A stretch of DNA of 5,972 nucleotides from NCBI GenBank assembly GCA_020027655.1, contig JAHKKJ010000251.1:1-5972 (forward strand), written 5' to 3'. The translations under genes were made by a program, and so were the position numbers. The notes beneath the pieces are model-generated. The model saw only the letters and a program-made list of their open reading frames with translations, was not told where the DNA came from and did no database searches. This document shows, one piece after another, positions 1 to 5,972 of this stretch; position 1 is the stretch's first letter; the number at the start of each line of letters is the position of its first letter. The stretch is from Deltaproteobacteria bacterium (GTDB lineage: Bacteria; Desulfobacterota; Binatia; UBA9968).

Positions 1-1319
1 GCTTGACTCACATTGCCTTCGGTCATGGAAAGCACTTGAACCAAGTACTCTCTTTCAAACGCATCTCGTGCATCTTTAAGGGGTCTCAGCCGATCCTGAG
101 ACCCGTCTCTTTTCTCAAAGTCTGATATCCTTCCGCCGTCCAAAGGAGCGGTCTTGGCTTGAAGCACGGAGTCATCAGTGATGACATCCTTTTGCGCCAT
201 GGCCACGGCGTATTCGATCGTATTTTCTAGCTCCCGCACGTTCCCTGGCCAATCGTGCAGCATCAATTTCCGCAGGGCCTCGGGGGTTAGCCCCTTCACT
301 TCTTTTTTCATCTGCTGGCTACATTTCTTCAAGAAATGTTCCACCAGGGGCACAATATCCTCTTTTCTTTCTCTCAACGCAGGCAGATAGATCGGAATGA
401 CATGGATTCTATAGAACAGATCATCGCGAAACAGTCCCTTCCTGACCTGATCCTCCAAATCCTTATTTGTCGCAACGATCACGCGCACATCAACGTCGAT
501 GGGCGATTCACTTCCCACCGGATAAAACTGTCGCTCCTGTAACACACGCAGCAGCTTGGACTGTGTCGAAAGCGGCATGTCCCCGATCTCGTCCAGGAAG
601 AGAGTACCCGCGTGCGCTTGAGTGAATAGTCCCTTGGTGCTCTTCACCGCACCGGTAAACGCACCTTTCTCATGACCGAAGAGCTCGCTCTCAAGGAGTG
701 TTTCGGGCAAGGCCGCACAGTTGAGCGGGACAAACGCCTCCTCGCTTCTTGCGCTCGCAAGATGAATCGCTTTCGCAATCAGTTCCTTGCCGGTGCCGCT
801 CTCGCCGTGAATGTAAACCGTCGAATCGAGCTTGGCAATCCGGGTGACAACATCCAAAACAGATCGCATCCTTGAGCTGCGAGCGATGATATTCCCAAAA
901 TTATTTGTTTCTTCCAATAATCCTTTCAGTCGCTTGATCTCAGAATTGAGCCTTCTATGGTCGAGCGCTCTTTCGATCTGGACAAGTAGATCCTGGGGCT
1001 CGAAGGGTTTAGTAAGATAGCTGTAAGCTCCTTTGCGCATGGCCTCCACAGCGCTTTCAATTGTTCCGTGGGCGGTGAGAATAATGGCAGGCAAATCAGG
1101 ATTGACCCCATGGACCTCTTCCATGAGAGCGATACCGTCCCGGTCTGTCAGCATAAGGTCAAGCAGGCAGAGGTCAAAAGATTGCGTTTTAACCGCGGCC
1201 ATCGCATCTCCCCCCTCGATCATGGCCGAGACGTCGTAACCCGCGGATTCGAGCCTCATTTTCACAAGCTCGAGCAGGTTTGCATCATCATCAACTACGA
1301 GAATCTTTCCTGACGCCAT
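1..1319 (-). CDS. glrR: Sigma-54-dependent response regulator, GlrR/NtrC family (3' end cut by window)
   Basis: Cytoplasmic transcription activator, probably phosphorylated by the kinase encoded upstream and then driving sigma-54 promoters by ATP hydrolysis. Reading the minus strand from the ATG at 1319 gives 439 unbroken codons. A receiver domain covers about 1-120, with acidic residues D10-D12, phosphoacceptor D54, T82 and K104 (TKPF). A sigma-54 AAA+ domain covers about 142-372: Walker A GESGTGKE at 172-179, the sigma-54 contact loop GAFTGA at 219-224, Walker B LFLDE at 240-244, RDDLFYRI at 298-305 and WPGNVREL at 357-364. The C-terminal Fis-type helix-turn-helix begins near 421 and is cut at EGNVSQ, probably 15-30 residues short of the end. 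A strong Shine-Dalgarno lies 3 bases before the ATG. The lipoprotein gene ends 8 bases upstream, so translation is probably coupled. The family is certain. The GlrR assignment over NtrC or ZraR rests mainly on the gene order, so the symbol is tentative. Confidence 0.93.
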   Translation of the reverse strand, partial: MASGKILVVDDDANLLELVKMRLESAGYDVSAMIEGGDAMAAVKTQSFDLCLLDLMLTDRDGIALMEEVHGVNPDLPAIILTAHGTIESAVEAMRKGAYSYLTKPFEPQDLLVQIERALDHRRLNSEIKRLKGLLEETNNFGNIIARSSRMRSVLDVVTRIAKLDSTVYIHGESGTGKELIAKAIHLASARSEEAFVPLNCAALPETLLESELFGHEKGAFTGAVKSTKGLFTQAHAGTLFLDEIGDMPLSTQSKLLRVLQERQFYPVGSESPIDVDVRVIVATNKDLEDQVRKGLFRDDLFYRIHVIPIYLPALRERKEDIVPLVEHFLKKCSQQMKKEVKGLTPEALRKLMLHDWPGNVRELENTIEYAVAMAQKDVITDDSVLQAKTAPLDGGRISDFEKRDGSQDRLRPLKDARDAFEREYLVQVLSMTEGNVSQ

Positions 1320-1322
1320 GAG

Positions 1323-1329
1323 CTCCCCT
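1323..1329 (-). promoter_or_regulatory. Ribosome binding site of the response regulator, overlapping the preceding stop codon
   Basis: The minus strand reads TAGGGGAGCTCATG. The TAG that ends the lipoprotein gene supplies the first bases of the AGGGGAG Shine-Dalgarno, which lies 3 bases before the ATG at 1319. A ribosome finishing the lipoprotein would stand directly on this site, which suggests translational coupling. Seen in sequence; coupling is inferred. Confidence 0.75.
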
Positions 1330-1864
1330 AACGCGATCGATCACGTTTCCGTTCTTCAATTTCAAGGTCTACTTGTTTGAGTTTTTCCACACCGTCTAAC
1401 ACGCCCACCCAGATTTTCGCCTGCTCGACCCAAGGGCTATCCGGGTAGCCTTTAATCACCCGGCTGAAAAAAGAGATGGCCCGCTTGTTGTCCTTCTTGG
1501 GATTTTTCGGGTGGACATAAACGAGACCCATATTGAAGATAGCTGTATCAGCTGGAGGTTCATCCTTCAACAAAGCTAACACCCTTTGACTTTCCCGCAA
1601 GGAGCCCTCGTAATCCCCTTTGGCCAGAAGATTCTGCGCCAATATCAAATACTCATTAGCTTCTCGACGCTCCGGAGCTTGTATGGGCTCTTCAATAACC
1701 GGAGGTGGCTCCGGGAGCACCTGGGGCTCCAGAACCACCTCCGGCACCCGAGGCTTTATTTTCGGCACCTCTTTTTCGGATAAGGCGCAGCCCCCGCAGA
1801 AGAGAATCAGCAGGGCAATACGAATATAAACGTGCTGCCTTGATCTGGATGATTTTCCGCCCAT
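1328..1864 (-). CDS. Proline-rich TPR-like lipoprotein between kinase and regulator (QseG-position protein)
   Basis: Predicted 178-residue exported lipoprotein. Residues 1-12 form a basic n-region (KSSRSRQH), about 13-23 are hydrophobic (YIRIALLILFC), and C26 in FCGGC is the likely lipidated cysteine, although the lipobox is atypical (Cys at -3, Gly at -2). Residues about 33-66 form a Pro/Glu/Val-rich linker suited to spanning from the membrane. Residues about 68-155 look like tetratricopeptide helices (NEYLILAQNLLAKGDYEGSL, then a second segment around FFSRVIKGYPDSPW). The tail is highly charged. In E. coli the gene between glrK and glrR, qseG, encodes an outer-membrane lipoprotein that helps the sensor kinase; the position here is the same, but I see no clear sequence similarity, so a shared role is inference. 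The ATG at 1864 is preceded by GGAGAG, and no in-frame ATG, GTG or TTG occurs between it and the lipobox, so the 58-base overlap with the kinase gene is needed to give a signal peptide. Confidence 0.82.
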   Translation of the reverse strand: MGGKSSRSRQHVYIRIALLILFCGGCALSEKEVPKIKPRVPEVVLEPQVLPEPPPVIEEPIQAPERREANEYLILAQNLLAKGDYEGSLRESQRVLALLKDEPPADTAIFNMGLVYVHPKNPKKDNKRAISFFSRVIKGYPDSPWVEQAKIWVGVLDGVEKLKQVDLEIEERKRDRSR

Positions 1865-3249
1865 ATCTCTCCGCCATGAGATACAATGATATGTTTGGCA
1901 ATCGCCAAACCCAGTCCGCTACCGTTAGCCGAAAATGCTCCTCCTGAATTTTCTTGGTGAAACTTGTTAAATATGGTTTTCAAATTTTCAGCCGCGATTC
2001 CGGGACCTGTATCTCGAACCGAAACTTCAACTTTGCCGGTAACGGGTCTCGCGGCAATTGTGACGCGTCCAGCCTTGGGTGTAAATTTGACTGCGTTGCC
2101 GATCAGATTCCGCAACGCCTGTAGTATTCTCTCGCGATCTACTTTCACCGTTGGAAGCCCCGAAGGGACTTCGGTTTCCAACTGTATGCCTTTCGCCTCT
2201 ACTAGAGGTGTTATCTCACCTACGGCCTTTTTGATCAACGGGGCCAGGCTGGCTTTTTCAAAGCTGTAATTCATCATCCCGGCCTCCATTTTCGACAGAT
2301 CCAACAGAGAATTAACGAGACCAATGAGCCGATTGCTCTCTTCGGCAAGGATCGTCAGCAGTTTTCTCTGTTTCTCTGTCGTTGCCCCTCCCACGCCTTC
2401 CAGCAACAGTCCCGTCCCCTCTTTAATCGAGGTTAGAGGCGTGCGCAACTCATGGGACATGGCAGCAAAAAAATCGCTTTTCATCTTGTCGATTTCACTC
2501 AACTTACGACACATAAGGTTGAATGAAGCGGCGAGCTCGCCTATCTCTGGCGGAGACGAGAGACGTAGGTCAGCCTCAAATCGTCCACTGGCGATTTCTC
2601 GGGTCTTGTTTTTCAGAATCGAGATCGGTCTGGTAATACTCCGCGCAATAAGCAGCGACAGTACCAAAATAAAAAGGAGGGAGGCAATCGTAATCGTTAG
2701 TGCCGCGTCCCGGGCACGGGCCCCGGCGTCGGCCAACTCCCTGACTTTCCTATACGTACCCTGCTGCCTTTCCGCTTGTAGTTGCTCTAACAGCCCCAAG
2801 ATCCTGTCCGTGATCTGGTTTTTTTCGCGGTTGTACCAGCCTTGAGGGTATTCCCGATGTGCCTTGATTTGAACTGTTTCTTTGTCAAACAACTCATGAT
2901 AGCGATCGTAATCTTGCTTAACCTGGTTCAATAACGCCGCTAGCTTTGGGTCTGCAATCCCTGAAGCCTCGTTCAGATAACGCTCAAAGTCACCCTTGAA
3001 CTTAAGAAACTCTCGGTAGAGTGCCTGGTCTTTCGCGATGACAAACTTCCGTTCGTAGCGGACTTGTGACAGGAAGCTGTCGGCGAGTTTTTTTTCGTAA
3101 TCAAGAATGCGATTGTCTCGATCGAGAATCGACTGGGTAATATCGTCGAAGCGCTGCAGTTCCTGCAGGGCATAAAGACTCACCGCGATCACCAGCGCGA
3201 AAACAGCGAGATAGCCAAGAATCAATCGGGAGAAAAGCGTTAATCGCAT
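1807..3249 (-). CDS. glrK: Membrane sensor histidine kinase, GlrK/QseE-like
   Basis: Senses an envelope or external signal, autophosphorylates on histidine and passes phosphate to the response regulator two genes downstream. The 480 residues read as follows: first membrane helix about 8-28; a mainly helical periplasmic region about 30-180, resembling four-helix-bundle sensor domains (for example YERKFVIAKDQALY at 64-78); second membrane helix about 183-202; HAMP linker about 203-255 (ARSITRPIS); HisKA domain with SHELRTPL and phosphoacceptor H266; HATPase with the N box N381-N385, G1 box DTGPGI at 413-418 and G2 box GSGLGLAI at 443-450, ending in STFIFVLP. There is no PAS or receiver domain. 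The ATG at 3249 has a good Shine-Dalgarno (GAGGA, 8 bases upstream). The rmuC stop is 32 bases before it, and the lipoprotein gene begins inside its 3' end. The kinase family is certain. The GlrK label rests on the N-terminal architecture and on the kinase-lipoprotein-sigma-54 regulator order, and is tentative. Confidence 0.93.
   Translation of the reverse strand: MRLTLFSRLILGYLAVFALVIAVSLYALQELQRFDDITQSILDRDNRILDYEKKLADSFLSQVRYERKFVIAKDQALYREFLKFKGDFERYLNEASGIADPKLAALLNQVKQDYDRYHELFDKETVQIKAHREYPQGWYNREKNQITDRILGLLEQLQAERQQGTYRKVRELADAGARARDAALTITIASLLFILVLSLLIARSITRPISILKNKTREIASGRFEADLRLSSPPEIGELAASFNLMCRKLSEIDKMKSDFFAAMSHELRTPLTSIKEGTGLLLEGVGGATTEKQRKLLTILAEESNRLIGLVNSLLDLSKMEAGMMNYSFEKASLAPLIKKAVGEITPLVEAKGIQLETEVPSGLPTVKVDRERILQALRNLIGNAVKFTPKAGRVTIAARPVTGKVEVSVRDTGPGIAAENLKTIFNKFHQENSGGAFSANGSGLGLAIAKHIIVSHGGEIWAENHPDQGSTFIFVLPC
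1867..1872 (-). promoter_or_regulatory. Ribosome binding site of the lipoprotein, inside the kinase gene
   Basis: The minus strand reads GGCGGAGAGATATG, with GGAG four bases before the ATG at 1864. In the kinase frame the same bases encode the conserved HGGEIW segment (kinase residues 458-463) at the end of the ATPase domain. It decides the start of the lipoprotein. Confidence 0.65.
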
Positions 3250-3257
3250 AGCGGACG

Positions 3258-3262
3258 TCCTC
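3258..3262 (-). promoter_or_regulatory. Ribosome binding site of the histidine kinase
   Basis: GAGGA on the minus strand lies 8 bases before the ATG at 3249 and supports that start. It overlaps a short perfect palindrome (GGACGTCC), which has no loop and so is unlikely to fold on itself in RNA. Confidence 0.6.
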
Positions 3263-3281
3263 GCTGTTTCTGATTAAACGG

Positions 3282-4406
3282 CTATCCCATCTTGCGATCG
3301 TAGGAACACAATTCGACGAACTCTTGGTTCGCATCGGCAGAAAGAATTCTCTGGCCGAACTGCTCCAAACGTTTCTCGGTAGTTTGATAACTGGACTGAG
3401 CATGACCCAGATGTTTCCCCAGCAAGCCAAAATCGTCCCGAAATTTCCCGAAGTCGCCCCGCAGGCGGCTCAGATATTGGATGATTTCTTTGGCCCGCTC
3501 TTCAACCTTCATGCCCTTCAAGCCAAGAACGATGGCCTGGAGATACGCGTAAAAGCTATTGGGCGAAACCGGAATGACCCGTTTGCTCAAAGCGTACTGG
3601 CTAAGATTTCTTTCTTCTTCGGAGCCATCCTTGATAATCGTCTCGTAGTAAACATTTTCTGCCGGAATATACATCAAAGCAAAGTCATAAGTCCCTTCAT
3701 CCGGCAAGATATATTTACCCGCAATCGCGTCCACATGTTTTTTAACATCATTGATAAACTGTCTCTTATTTCGTGTCCTTTCATCGTCATTGGCGGCTTC
3801 GAGTATGCGCTTGAAGTTTTCCAACGGGAATTTGGAATCTACCGGAACCAATGAGCCCCCGAGCTTGATCACCGCGTCAACTCTCTCGCCGCTTTTAAAA
3901 GCGTGCTGGATTGCGAAATGATGGGTCGGCAGGATTTGAGCCAATAAGTCCTCCAGAAAAAACTCACCCAGACCGCCCCTCAATTTGGGAGCGCGAAGGA
4001 TCTCCTGCAGGGATGCAATATCTTTCCCCACTTCGTAAATTTTGCGATTGGCTTCCTCGAGGCCGCCCAGGCTTTTCTGAACACTACCCACAACCCTGGC
4101 AGCGTTGTCGAGCCGTTCGCCAAGATTCTGCTGCGTCCTCTCTAGAATCTCGCCATTTTCCTTGAGGCGCTCGTTTACGTTACCGAGGACTTGTCCCAAC
4201 TGCTGCTGGACGAGCTGCGTGTTGTTGTCCAAAGCTTGACTCAATTGGACACGAAGCTGGTCAATTTGTTGCTGCATGACAAGTAAGGACTGGTCTTCTT
4301 TCTTGTCTCGCAAAAGGGCTTCAAAACGACTGAGGAAAAACCAACCCACAAGCAGAAGGGCAAGAGAAAAAAGCAAAATAAGTGCAATCGGACTTAGAAA
4401 TTCCAC
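3282..4406 (-). CDS. rmuC: DNA recombination protein RmuC
   Basis: RmuC-family protein. In E. coli rmuC limits inversion of short inverted repeats, and the conserved domain is related to PD-(D/E)XK nucleases; the biochemical activity is poorly defined. The 374 residues begin with a membrane helix (about 4-25, PIALILLFSLALLLVGWFFL), then a long Gln/Leu/Asn-rich coiled coil (about 36-137) and the RmuC domain (about 138-335). That domain shows RGGLGEFFLEDLL at 143-155, VDAVIKL at 176-182 and VPVDSKFP at 187-194, where D177, D190 and K192 are candidate nuclease-fold residues, then FALMYIPAENVYYE at 242-255. It is about 100 residues shorter than E. coli RmuC (475). The start is GTG at 4406: an in-frame TAA lies only one codon further upstream, and this start places the membrane helix at the N terminus. 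No clear Shine-Dalgarno is visible. The small protein gene ends 16 bases upstream, so coupled translation is possible. Confidence 0.93.
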   Translation of the reverse strand: MEFLSPIALILLFSLALLLVGWFFLSRFEALLRDKKEDQSLLVMQQQIDQLRVQLSQALDNNTQLVQQQLGQVLGNVNERLKENGEILERTQQNLGERLDNAARVVGSVQKSLGGLEEANRKIYEVGKDIASLQEILRAPKLRGGLGEFFLEDLLAQILPTHHFAIQHAFKSGERVDAVIKLGGSLVPVDSKFPLENFKRILEAANDDERTRNKRQFINDVKKHVDAIAGKYILPDEGTYDFALMYIPAENVYYETIIKDGSEEERNLSQYALSKRVIPVSPNSFYAYLQAIVLGLKGMKVEERAKEIIQYLSRLRGDFGKFRDDFGLLGKHLGHAQSSYQTTEKRLEQFGQRILSADANQEFVELCSYDRKMG

Positions 4407-4422
4407 GACTTATCGGGCTGGG

Positions 4423-4635
4423 CTACAGAAGTCTCAGTGCGTACTCGAGTATTTCGCTGAGCTTGCGAATCTGAGTCGCGCGCATGGATCGCTCTTCGCG
4501 AGGCGAGGAGAAATAATCGTCGAGGCTTTTCTTCAGGTTCCACTCAAGCAACTGGACGCATTGCTCCATGCTGACCTTCTCGGAGCGGCGGCGGCGCGCT
4601 TGATGGATCGCCTCAAGCTGAATGATCTGACCCAT
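4423..4635 (-). CDS. Small charged protein of unknown function
   Basis: I do not recognise this protein. From the ATG at 4635 it has 70 residues; a TTG at 4665 would add ten more (to 80) and start 7 bases after the aguA stop. It has no signal peptide or membrane segment, so it is probably cytoplasmic. It is rich in charge, with a basic cluster ARRRR at 13-17, and seems mostly helical: about 3-17, 20-42 (MEQCVQLLEWNLKKSLDDYF) and 50-70 (SMRATQIRKLSEILEYALRL), with a polar break SSPREER between the last two. Neither start has a convincing Shine-Dalgarno. Its position, filling the gap between aguA and rmuC in the same direction with short spacers, makes it likely to be a real gene: without it a 266-base gap would stand in an otherwise tightly packed cluster. 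Possible roles such as a nucleic-acid or partner-binding helix bundle would be guesses. Confidence 0.62.
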   Translation of the reverse strand: MGQIIQLEAIHQARRRRSEKVSMEQCVQLLEWNLKKSLDDYFSSPREERSMRATQIRKLSEILEYALRLL

Positions 4636-4672
4636 GCGAATACCGTAGGATAAGAACGAGCACAATGAATTG

Positions 4673-5749
4673 TCAAGGCCTGCAAGCCAAAATACTCGGC
4701 TCTTGCTGGGTCACACAGTGAATTGCCCCTAAGCCGGCAACTAGAGCCTTGCAAGGCAAGCCCACCACTCGACGTTCAGGAAAAAGCTCTTGCAGGATGC
4801 CCAGAGCCTTGTAGTCATTCGGGTCATCGAATAGCGGAACCAAGAGCACTTCGTTGGCGATGTAAAAGTTGGCGTAGCTCGCCGGCAAACGCGACCCCTC
4901 ATAATCAATAGAACCGGGGCAAGGGAGAGTCACGACGGAAAGTCTATGGCCATTTTGATCGCGCGCCCCTTGAAGCCGCTCGTAGTTTTCTCGGAGAGGA
5001 GCGTAGTTGTCGTCCTTGGAATTCGTTTCCAAAACACAAACCACGGTCATCGGATTGACGAAGCGGGCGATATCGTCGATATGTCCATCGGTGTCGTCCC
5101 CAAGAATACCCTCGCCTAACCAGATCACGTGACTCACTCCCAGCGCATCTTTGAGGAACTGCTCAATTTCCCCGCGGCTCATGTCAGGATTGCGATTCCT
5201 GTTCAACAAGCACTGCTCCGTCGTGAGGCAGGTCCCGGCACCGTTAACCTCGATGGAGCCCCCTTCGAGCACGACCGAATGATTGAACACCGGAACCTTT
5301 AGCAAGGTCGCCATGTCTCTAGCGACCCGATCGTCATCCTCGTAGGCCCTGTATTTTCTCCCCCAGCCATTGAAGATCCAATCATTAAACGCCAGCGGAT
5401 TTTCGCTACTTTCTCGGGTGAGAAATGTCGGACCGTAGTCCCTCATCCAGACGTCCACGGTAGCCATCTTGAGGATCGAGATATTGTCCATCGCTGCGCC
5501 CACCTTCTTCAGTCGCACTATCACCTCCCCTCGGGTTTGTTCGTCATTGACCAAAAGAACAACCTGCTCTCGCTCTGCCAACGCTTGCATCATCCGAACC
5601 CAAACTTGCCGCACGGTTTCCAACTGAGTTGGCCAGGTTTCGCGATTGTGCGGCCAGGCCAGCCAGGTCGCCCGGTGGGGCACCCACTCCGCGGGCATAG
5701 AGTAGCCAAGTGATCGCGGGGTAGCTTGGCTCGAGTTTGTCTTCGTCAT
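4673..5749 (-). CDS. aguA: Agmatine deiminase
   Basis: Hydrolyses agmatine to N-carbamoylputrescine and ammonia, the second step of the arginine decarboxylase route to putrescine; cytoplasmic, member of the guanidino-modifying (peptidyl-arginine-deiminase-like) fold. From the ATG at 5749 it has 358 residues, normal for the family. Recognised motifs: MPAEW at 18-22 and TWLAWP at 28-33; RDYGPTF at 103-109; EGGSIEVNG at 162-170; GDDTDGHIDD at 217-226 with catalytic H223; and near the C terminus GLGAIHCVTQQEP with catalytic C345. The two residues before IHC differ from the common GGGN/S form. The frame stays open 43 codons upstream to a TTG at 5878, but that stretch overlaps the end of aguB and resembles no deiminase N terminus; the MTKTNSS start puts the conserved GYSMPAEW at the usual place. 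No good Shine-Dalgarno is visible, so coupling to aguB, 28 bases upstream, is plausible. Confidence 0.95.
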   Translation of the reverse strand: MTKTNSSQATPRSLGYSMPAEWVPHRATWLAWPHNRETWPTQLETVRQVWVRMMQALAEREQVVLLVNDEQTRGEVIVRLKKVGAAMDNISILKMATVDVWMRDYGPTFLTRESSENPLAFNDWIFNGWGRKYRAYEDDDRVARDMATLLKVPVFNHSVVLEGGSIEVNGAGTCLTTEQCLLNRNRNPDMSRGEIEQFLKDALGVSHVIWLGEGILGDDTDGHIDDIARFVNPMTVVCVLETNSKDDNYAPLRENYERLQGARDQNGHRLSVVTLPCPGSIDYEGSRLPASYANFYIANEVLLVPLFDDPNDYKALGILQELFPERRVVGLPCKALVAGLGAIHCVTQQEPSILACRP

Positions 5750-5777
5750 GGCGCAAGGCGCAGAGAAAGAACCGTAG

Positions 5778-5972
5778 TTAGTGTTTGTCGGATGACTCAA
5801 TGAAGCGTGATCGCAAATAGCCATAAGCATCGATGCGCCGATCGCGGAGGAATGGCCAACTCTGACGTGTCTCCTCAATCTTACGAAGATCGCACTTCAC
5901 AATGACAATCTCGTCCCGTTCACCGCTCGCACAGGCCAGGATTTCTCCGAAGGGACCGGCAACAAACGAATG
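5778..5972 (-). CDS. aguB: N-carbamoylputrescine amidase, C-terminal end (partial)
   Basis: Only the last 64 codons and the TAA stop are inside the window; this frame was translated by hand from the right edge. The enzyme, a carbon-nitrogen hydrolase (nitrilase superfamily), cleaves N-carbamoylputrescine to putrescine, CO2 and ammonia. The fragment reads HSFVAGPFGEILA, then a strand region ending in VIVKCDLRKIEETRQ, then the characteristic end WPFLRDRRIDAYGYL that AguB proteins carry after the hydrolase core. The catalytic Glu-Lys-Cys triad lies outside the window, so activity cannot be judged here. The neighbouring aguA supplies its substrate, which strongly supports this identity over a generic nitrilase or beta-ureidopropionase. 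Confidence 0.92.
   Translation of the reverse strand, partial: HSFVAGPFGEILACASGERDEIVIVKCDLRKIEETRQSWPFLRDRRIDAYGYLRSRFIESSDKH

Noticed and set aside
926..1111. 61-codon minus-strand open frame
   Set aside because: Lies out of frame inside the receiver-domain coding region of the response regulator, which is intact.
1692..1947. Gly/Ala/Pro-rich open frames on both strands over the lipoprotein linker
   Set aside because: They arise from the CC/GG-rich codons of the proline-rich linker read in other frames; no RBS or conserved domain.
2324..2845. 173-codon plus-strand open frame opposite the kinase
   Set aside because: Antisense to the HAMP, HisKA and membrane regions of a well-defined kinase; Ser/Arg-rich composition typical of a complementary-strand shadow.
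3250..3281. Possible promoter, hairpin or terminator between rmuC and the kinase
   Set aside because: GGACGTCC is a loopless palindrome, no T-run follows on the transcribed strand, and no clear -35/-10 pair fits in 32 bases.
3324..3854. 176-codon plus-strand open frame opposite rmuC
   Set aside because: Fully antisense to a clear RmuC gene, with no recognisable motif and no gene-like context; a shadow frame.
5750..5878. Extended 401-residue agmatine deiminase starting at TTG 5878
   Set aside because: The extra 43 residues overlap the 3' end of aguB in another frame and do not resemble a deiminase N terminus; the ATG at 5749 fits the family length.
1..5972. Sigma-54 promoter (TGGCAC-N5-TTGC type) as autoregulation target of the regulator
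   Set aside because: Scanning both strands by eye gave no convincing match near any gene start; a target promoter may lie outside the window.

Overview
The window is a fully coding stretch of a Gram-negative-type bacterial chromosome. It holds seven genes, all on the minus strand and separated by only 8-37 bases (one pair overlaps by 58 bases), so they could be read as one transcript from right to left. I see no RNA gene, mobile element, CRISPR array, convincing terminator or promoter. No gene-free stretch exceeds 40 bases. Base composition looks balanced (roughly 50% GC by eye). The outer-membrane-type lipoprotein, the sigma-54 activator and the polyamine route fit a proteobacterium-like lineage such as Desulfobacterota, Nitrospirota or NC10; that placement is a low-confidence guess.

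Right part (4673-5972), putrescine synthesis: the 3' end of aguB (N-carbamoylputrescine amidase) is followed after 28 bases by aguA (agmatine deiminase). AguA turns agmatine into N-carbamoylputrescine and AguB cleaves that to putrescine, CO2 and ammonia.

Middle (3282-4635): a small basic protein of unknown function (about 70 residues) and then rmuC, a membrane-anchored coiled-coil protein with a nuclease-like fold linked to DNA rearrangement and recombination.

Left part (1-3249), a three-gene signalling unit: a membrane sensor histidine kinase, a proline-rich TPR-like lipoprotein whose first 58 bases lie inside the end of the kinase gene, and a sigma-54-dependent response regulator (receiver, AAA+ and Fis-type HTH) that runs off the left edge. 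The order kinase-lipoprotein-sigma-54 regulator is that of E. coli glrK-qseG-glrR (qseE-qseG-qseF), an envelope-sensing system. The regulator frame was translated by hand from its ATG to the window edge (439 codons plus 2 bases) and is unbroken.

Most of the content is recognisable housekeeping and signalling. The points most worth a second look are the kinase/lipoprotein overlap, where a conserved kinase motif also supplies the lipoprotein ribosome binding site and start, the divergent lipoprotein itself, and the uncharacterised small protein between aguA and rmuC.
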